NCBI GenBank assembly: GCA_020633975.1 | Contig: JACKCR010000002.1 | Coordinates: 434,001 to 498,000 of the forward strand | Reading direction: 5' to 3' | DNA: 64,000 bases | From: Candidatus Eiseniibacteriota bacterium | Lineage (GTDB): Bacteria > Eisenbacteria > RBG-16-71-46 > CAIMUX01 | The notes under the pieces: generated by a model | What the model was told of the DNA's origin: nothing | Seen by the model: the letters and a program-made list of their open reading frames with translations, nothing else | The model's database searches: none | Shown here: in pieces, positions 60,953-64,000 of the stretch | Position numbering within the stretch: the stretch's first letter is position 1 | Layout: each line of letters begins with the position of its first letter | Program-made: the position numbers and the translations under genes

Positions 60953-61093
60953 AGGGATGGGATTGTTCTCCGCCCGGAGGGCGGTGAGTACCAAGGGCCA
61001 GAGACCGGTTGCAGTCCGGAGACCTGCCCGCTCGTTCCGACGATCCGCTCCTCCTGGGGGCAGATCAAGGGACGGTTCCAGGAAGCGAAGTAG
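60953..61093 (+). pseudogene. 3' remnant of a second Cys-module / SWGxxK-tail protein gene
   Basis: From 60980 to the TAG at 61091-61093 the plus strand reads G-G-E-Y-Q-G-P-E-T-G-C-S-P-E-T-C, then V-P-T-I-R-S-S-W-G-Q-I-K-G-R-F-Q and four more residues. It matches the second Cys module and C-terminal tail of the lamin-tail protein at 58.4-59.9 kb: nine of 16 module residues and the S-W-G-x-[IV]-K-x-x-F core. Just upstream, D-C-S-P-P sits in another frame, so a frame change is needed near 60975. No signal peptide or further modules are found, so this is a decayed or truncated paralogue. Confidence 0.65.
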
Positions 61094-61123
61094 GGGAGCG
61101 TGTGCTCCGCCGCGTTGGCGGAG

Positions 61124-62041
61124 CTACCTCCGGCCGAGGTAGAGCCAGTAGAGGCAGACCGCGGCCGCGGCGGGCACCGAGAGCGACTCCGTCCCCGGCT
61201 CCATCGGAATCCGGACATGGACGTCGACGGACGAGGCGACCTCCGCGGGCAGTCCGCTCCCTTCGGAACCGAAGTAGAGCGCGACCGGCTCGTGCGGGTC
61301 GAGTGACTCCAGCGGAGTGTCTCCGTCTGCCGAGAGGGCGACGCTCCGGAGTCCCGCGCTCTTCACGTGCGCCTCGAGTTCGTCCGCGCGGAGATCGGCG
61401 TGGACGGACATCCGGAAGGTCGCGCCCATGGCGGCGCGGAGCGCGCGGTGATGGAACGGGTCGACGGTGCCGTGCGAAGTGAGGAGCTGGGTCACGCCCG
61501 TCGCACGCGCAGTGCGGAGCATGGCGCCGAGGTTGGACGGATCCTGGACCCCACATGCGACGAGCCAGGGCGCACCTGCGTGGACCCGCTCCGATGCGGC
61601 GCGTCCGGCCTCCAATGGATCGCGGGGGGGCCGGGCGTCGTGGAGCCGTTCGGCCCCCGCCGCCGGAACCGCGCCGCCCAGGTCGAGGCTTGGTGCCGGA
61701 GGTCGGCGGAAGACGCCGAGGATGCCCTGCGGCGTCTCGACGGGGGAGACGTCGCGGAAGAGCTTCGCCGGGAGCACGTGGACGGGCACACCACGTGCAT
61801 CGGCTTCCTCGAGGAGTGCCGAGATCTCGTCGCTCGGGCCGCCCAACCGTCCGGCGCCTGACCGTTCCACGTCGACGAGGAGGTCCAGTCCTTCGAGACC
61901 GGCGGCGAACGCTTCCTGGACCAGGTGGACGCCGTCGGCGAGGAGAACGTTATCGGCCCGGCACTGCTTCGGTTTGTCCACCCAGCGGCGGAGCTGACGG
62001 AGGAGCGGATTGTGGGGGGAGGTGATCTCGCGGCGGTTCAT
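61124..62041 (-). CDS. TrmH/SpoU family RNA 2'-O-methyltransferase
   Basis: A 305-residue SPOUT enzyme. The N-terminal substrate-binding domain begins I-T-S-P-H-N-P-L-L-R-Q-L-R-R-W. The C-terminal knot holds the three SpoU motifs: V-Q-D-P-S-N-L-G-A-M-L-R-T-A, Y-F-G-S-E-G-S-G-L-P, and I-P-M-E-P-G-T-E-S-L-S-V-P-A-A. It should methylate a ribose 2'-OH in rRNA or tRNA. ATG 62041 gives MNRREITSP. The acylphosphatase gene lies just upstream on the same strand with 32 bp between. Confidence 0.9.
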   Translation of the reverse strand: MNRREITSPHNPLLRQLRRWVDKPKQCRADNVLLADGVHLVQEAFAAGLEGLDLLVDVERSGAGRLGGPSDEISALLEEADARGVPVHVLPAKLFRDVSPVETPQGILGVFRRPPAPSLDLGGAVPAAGAERLHDARPPRDPLEAGRAASERVHAGAPWLVACGVQDPSNLGAMLRTARATGVTQLLTSHGTVDPFHHRALRAAMGATFRMSVHADLRADELEAHVKSAGLRSVALSADGDTPLESLDPHEPVALYFGSEGSGLPAEVASSVDVHVRIPMEPGTESLSVPAAAAVCLYWLYLGRR

Positions 62042-62073
62042 TTGGGGACGTGTCTCCCTCGTCGAAGCGGATC

Positions 62074-62349
62074 TCACCGGACTCCGAACGGATCCGGCGC
62101 CTCGAGCCCGAACGCCTCCGCCCACTGGACCTGGTCGACGCGGGCGTGGGCGGGGCCGCGGTGGAGGTAGTCGACGAGCTGCTTCAGCGCGTCCTCGGGG
62201 CCTTCGGCTACCACTTCGACCGAACCGTCGGCCAGGTTCTTCGCGTAGCCGCGCAGGCCGAGCTTCTGCGCCTCCTCGCGGGTCGATGCGCGAAAGTAGA
62301 CACCCTGCACCCTGCCGCGTACGATCGCTCGTATCTGAGAGGTTTCCAT
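62074..62349 (-). CDS. acyP: Acylphosphatase
   Basis: A 91-residue enzyme hydrolysing acyl phosphates. The catalytic pattern is intact: G-R-V-Q-G-V-Y-F-R with the catalytic Arg, then L-G-L-R-G-Y-A-K-N-L with the catalytic Asn, and D-G-S-V-E-V-V-A-E-G. The length is normal for the family. It starts 54 bp from the divergent MrfB-like gene and is probably co-transcribed with the SPOUT methyltransferase. Confidence 0.93.
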   Translation of the reverse strand: METSQIRAIVRGRVQGVYFRASTREEAQKLGLRGYAKNLADGSVEVVAEGPEDALKQLVDYLHRGPAHARVDQVQWAEAFGLEAPDPFGVR

Positions 62350-62403
62350 TCCCAGGATGCTAGTTCACGGGGCGGGCGGAATCGAGCGCAACCGAGTGGG
62401 AAG

Positions 62404-63579
62404 ATGGCACGCAACGACCGCAGTGACGAACTCGAGTTCATCCGCCGCTGGAGGGGAGACGATCCCTGGGGCCGGGCGGCCGGACGCTCGCGCCGTGCCC
62501 GTGCCGAGAAGGGAGCGGAAGGAGCGGTAGACGCCGAAGGTGCTGCCGGAGGAGCGCCCGACGGAGCCCCCGATGGAGGCCGCGGCCGGACCGGGAGGGG
62601 ATCCGGCGAAGGATCCGCTGCACGAGCCGCCGACGGCCGCGACGTTGGGGAAGGTGCATTCCGCATCGGCAGAGCTGACGATGCTGGCGCCCGGATGCGC
62701 CCCGGAAGCGGCCGGGAGCAGTTCGTGCTCTTCGAACCCGAGCCGGGCGCGAAGGCGAGACGACGCGGCGCGCGGCATCGGGAGGCCCTCCGCCGCGACG
62801 TGCGGATCCCGGATGTTCCGGACGGTCCACGTGTCGACCTCGATGCCGCCGCATACCTGGACGAAGCTCCGTCAGCCGGCGATCGGCCGCGACTCATCCT
62901 CGGACATCCGGACGCGGACCGTTCCATCCGCACCGCGTTCCCGCTCGCGACGATCGACTTTCCCGGCGGCGAGTACTGTCGGATCTCGCACCCCCTCGGA
63001 GTCGGGGCGTCGTCCGATCCGGAGCTCTCCCAGTTGCCGACCTCCGGCCTGCTCTTCGATCTCGAGACGCTCGGGTTCCACGGGCGTCCGCTCTTCCTGA
63101 TCGGGATCCTCTATCCGGCTGTGCCACCTCCGGCGAGTGGCCCCGACGCGTGGCGCGTGGTCCAACTCTTGGCGCGCGACTATGCCGAGGAGGAAGCGAT
63201 CCTCGAAGCGTTTGCCGATGTCGCCGCGGAACAGACGCCGTGGGTGAGCTTCAACGGAAAGACCTTCGACCTACCGTTCCTTCGCGAGCGGGCGCGCTTC
63301 CATCACCTCCCGCTGCCCGAGCCGCGCGAACATCTCGATCTTCTCCATGCCGCGAGGCGTGTGTACAAGGGAGTGCTTCCGAACTGTCGTCTTCAGACGC
63401 TCGAGTCGGCCCTCTTCGCGCGCTACCGCTATCGTGATCTTCCCGGTGACGAGATCCCTGCGGCGTACCATGACTACGTGCGGACGGGGGAGGAGGAGGA
63501 CATGGTCCGGATCCTCCGCCACAACCGGGACGACCTCGTCACGCTGGCGCGATTGCACGTGCATCTCGGCTCCGCCTGA
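62404..63579 (+). CDS. mrfB: MrfB/YprB-like DEDDh-type exonuclease
   Basis: A 391-residue protein whose second half is an RNase H-like exonuclease domain. Metal ligands are Asp219 and Glu221 (L-F-D-L-E-T-L-G-F-H-G), Asp289 (F-N-G-K-T-F-D-L-P-F-L), then C-R-L-Q-T-L-E and the last motif with His373 and Asp376/377 (H-N-R-D-D-L-V-T-L). The first ~150 residues are Gly/Ala/Arg-rich and look disordered. In Bacillus subtilis MrfB (YprB) works with the helicase MrfA in repair of mitomycin lesions, and the next gene here is MrfA-like. The ATG at 62404 was chosen; longer frames lie under the acylphosphatase gene. Confidence 0.82.
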   Translation: MARNDRSDELEFIRRWRGDDPWGRAAGRSRRARAEKGAEGAVDAEGAAGGAPDGAPDGGRGRTGRGSGEGSAARAADGRDVGEGAFRIGRADDAGARMRPGSGREQFVLFEPEPGAKARRRGARHREALRRDVRIPDVPDGPRVDLDAAAYLDEAPSAGDRPRLILGHPDADRSIRTAFPLATIDFPGGEYCRISHPLGVGASSDPELSQLPTSGLLFDLETLGFHGRPLFLIGILYPAVPPPASGPDAWRVVQLLARDYAEEEAILEAFADVAAEQTPWVSFNGKTFDLPFLRERARFHHLPLPEPREHLDLLHAARRVYKGVLPNCRLQTLESALFARYRYRDLPGDEIPAAYHDYVRTGEEEDMVRILRHNRDDLVTLARLHVHLGSA

Positions 63580-63811
63580 GGCCGCGATCGGAATCGCTTT
63601 CGTTCGGCGGGGTGAGACGGGGAGTCCAGCGGTGACGAGGCGCGCCGCCAGACGGGAAAGGCGTTGCGGGATGCGAACGAACGTTTTCCTCCGCGACCGA
63701 TCCCGCCCGGTCGGCTAGAATCCGGCCAGTCGAGCCCCACGGCCAGACCTGACCGAAGACCCAGACCGAACCTCTTTCGTTCGCGGGACGAAGCGCGAGG
63801 GACCGCAGCCC

Positions 63812-64000
63812 ATGCCCCGATACCACGAGACCTACCCTCTCCTCGAACTCCTGGAAAACATCGCCCGCGAGAGCGGGCAGATGGTGCACGTCCAGTCACA
63901 GGAGGAGCGCGACCCGGTGTACCTGGACCCGGAACGTCCGCTTCCGGAGAGTCTCGCCCGGCCGCTTCGGGAACTCGGGATCGAGCGGCTCTACCGCCAC
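63812..64000 (+). CDS. mrfA: Start of an MrfA/YprA-like DEAD/DEAH helicase (cut by window edge)
   Basis: Sixty-three residues are visible from the ATG. They end L-R-E-L-G-I-E-R-L-Y-R-H, which matches the helicase entry block (G-I-x-x-L-Y-x-H-Q) just before the Q motif in the YprA/MrfA and DUF1998 helicases. No catalytic motif is inside the window, so the call rests on this block and on the MrfB-like gene 232 bp upstream. The first part (Y-P-L-L-E-L-L-E-N-I-A) is a helix of no known motif. The 232-bp gap to mrfB holds nothing I recognise. Confidence 0.6.
   Translation, partial: MPRYHETYPLLELLENIARESGQMVHVQSQEERDPVYLDPERPLPESLARPLRELGIERLYRH

Overview
The window is about 64 kb of GC-rich bacterial DNA, densely coded on both strands. 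Several traits point to a Gram-negative member of the FCB side of the tree, with Candidatus Eisenbacteria-like lineages the best guess: a gingipain-type secreted protease ending in a FlgD-like sorting domain, the alternative GlmU-like protein typical of Bacteroidetes relatives, lamin-tail and Cys-rich (GACC...) surface proteins, and periplasm-facing coiled-coil proteins. The lineage is inferred from gene families, not from a marker phylogeny.

Region 1 (1-16.2 kb) is mostly envelope polysaccharide. A tightly coupled plus-strand run with GTGA/TGATG overlaps carries the end of a YbhN-type membrane protein, a Wzy/O-antigen-ligase-like protein, a phosphoglycosyl transferase, a GT-C glycosyltransferase and three GT4 glycosyltransferases. 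A divergent Lrp regulator / Cys-Met PLP enzyme pair follows. Next come sugar-nucleotide genes (manC, a SPOR lipoprotein, an alternative GlmU, galT) and a divergent glycogen-synthase-like protein. Region 2 (16.2-24.7 kb) has lysC, tRNA-Gly and tRNA-Cys, a zinc-ribbon miniprotein, a 3-kb tract in which three consecutive minus-strand genes are all broken by many single-base frame changes, an intact REC-PAS-GGDEF-(degenerate EAL) protein and a single-domain response regulator.

Region 3 (24.8-33.1 kb) is a minus-strand polysaccharide/lipid export cassette (GT4, MsbA-like ABC exporter, O-antigen ligase), divergent from a Crp/Fnr regulator with FNR-like cysteines, followed by small membrane and enzyme genes. 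Region 4 (33.9-47.6 kb) has a thioredoxin/MauE-thioredoxin pair, tRNA-Leu, a Na+/H+ antiporter with an in-frame 21-bp repeat, a SirB1-YccV fusion, thyX, sppA, menG, a GT2, acpS and another GT4. Region 5 (47.8-56.7 kb) is dominated by a 1758-residue C25-peptidase surface protein, then tRNA-Gln, an unknown 489-residue protein, tRNA-Glu and a pair of membrane-anchored coiled-coil proteins.

Region 6 (56.7-64 kb) contains the most unusual material. A lamin-tail/Cys-module/OB secreted protein ends in a short SWGxxK tail. A tandem array of 61-bp units follows, each carrying palindromes whose arms co-vary. Then come a DUF4160-DUF2442 pair and a decayed 3' fragment of a second gene with the same Cys-module and SWGxxK tail. 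The window ends with a SPOUT methyltransferase, acylphosphatase and the start of an MrfB-MrfA-like DNA repair pair, cut by the window edge.
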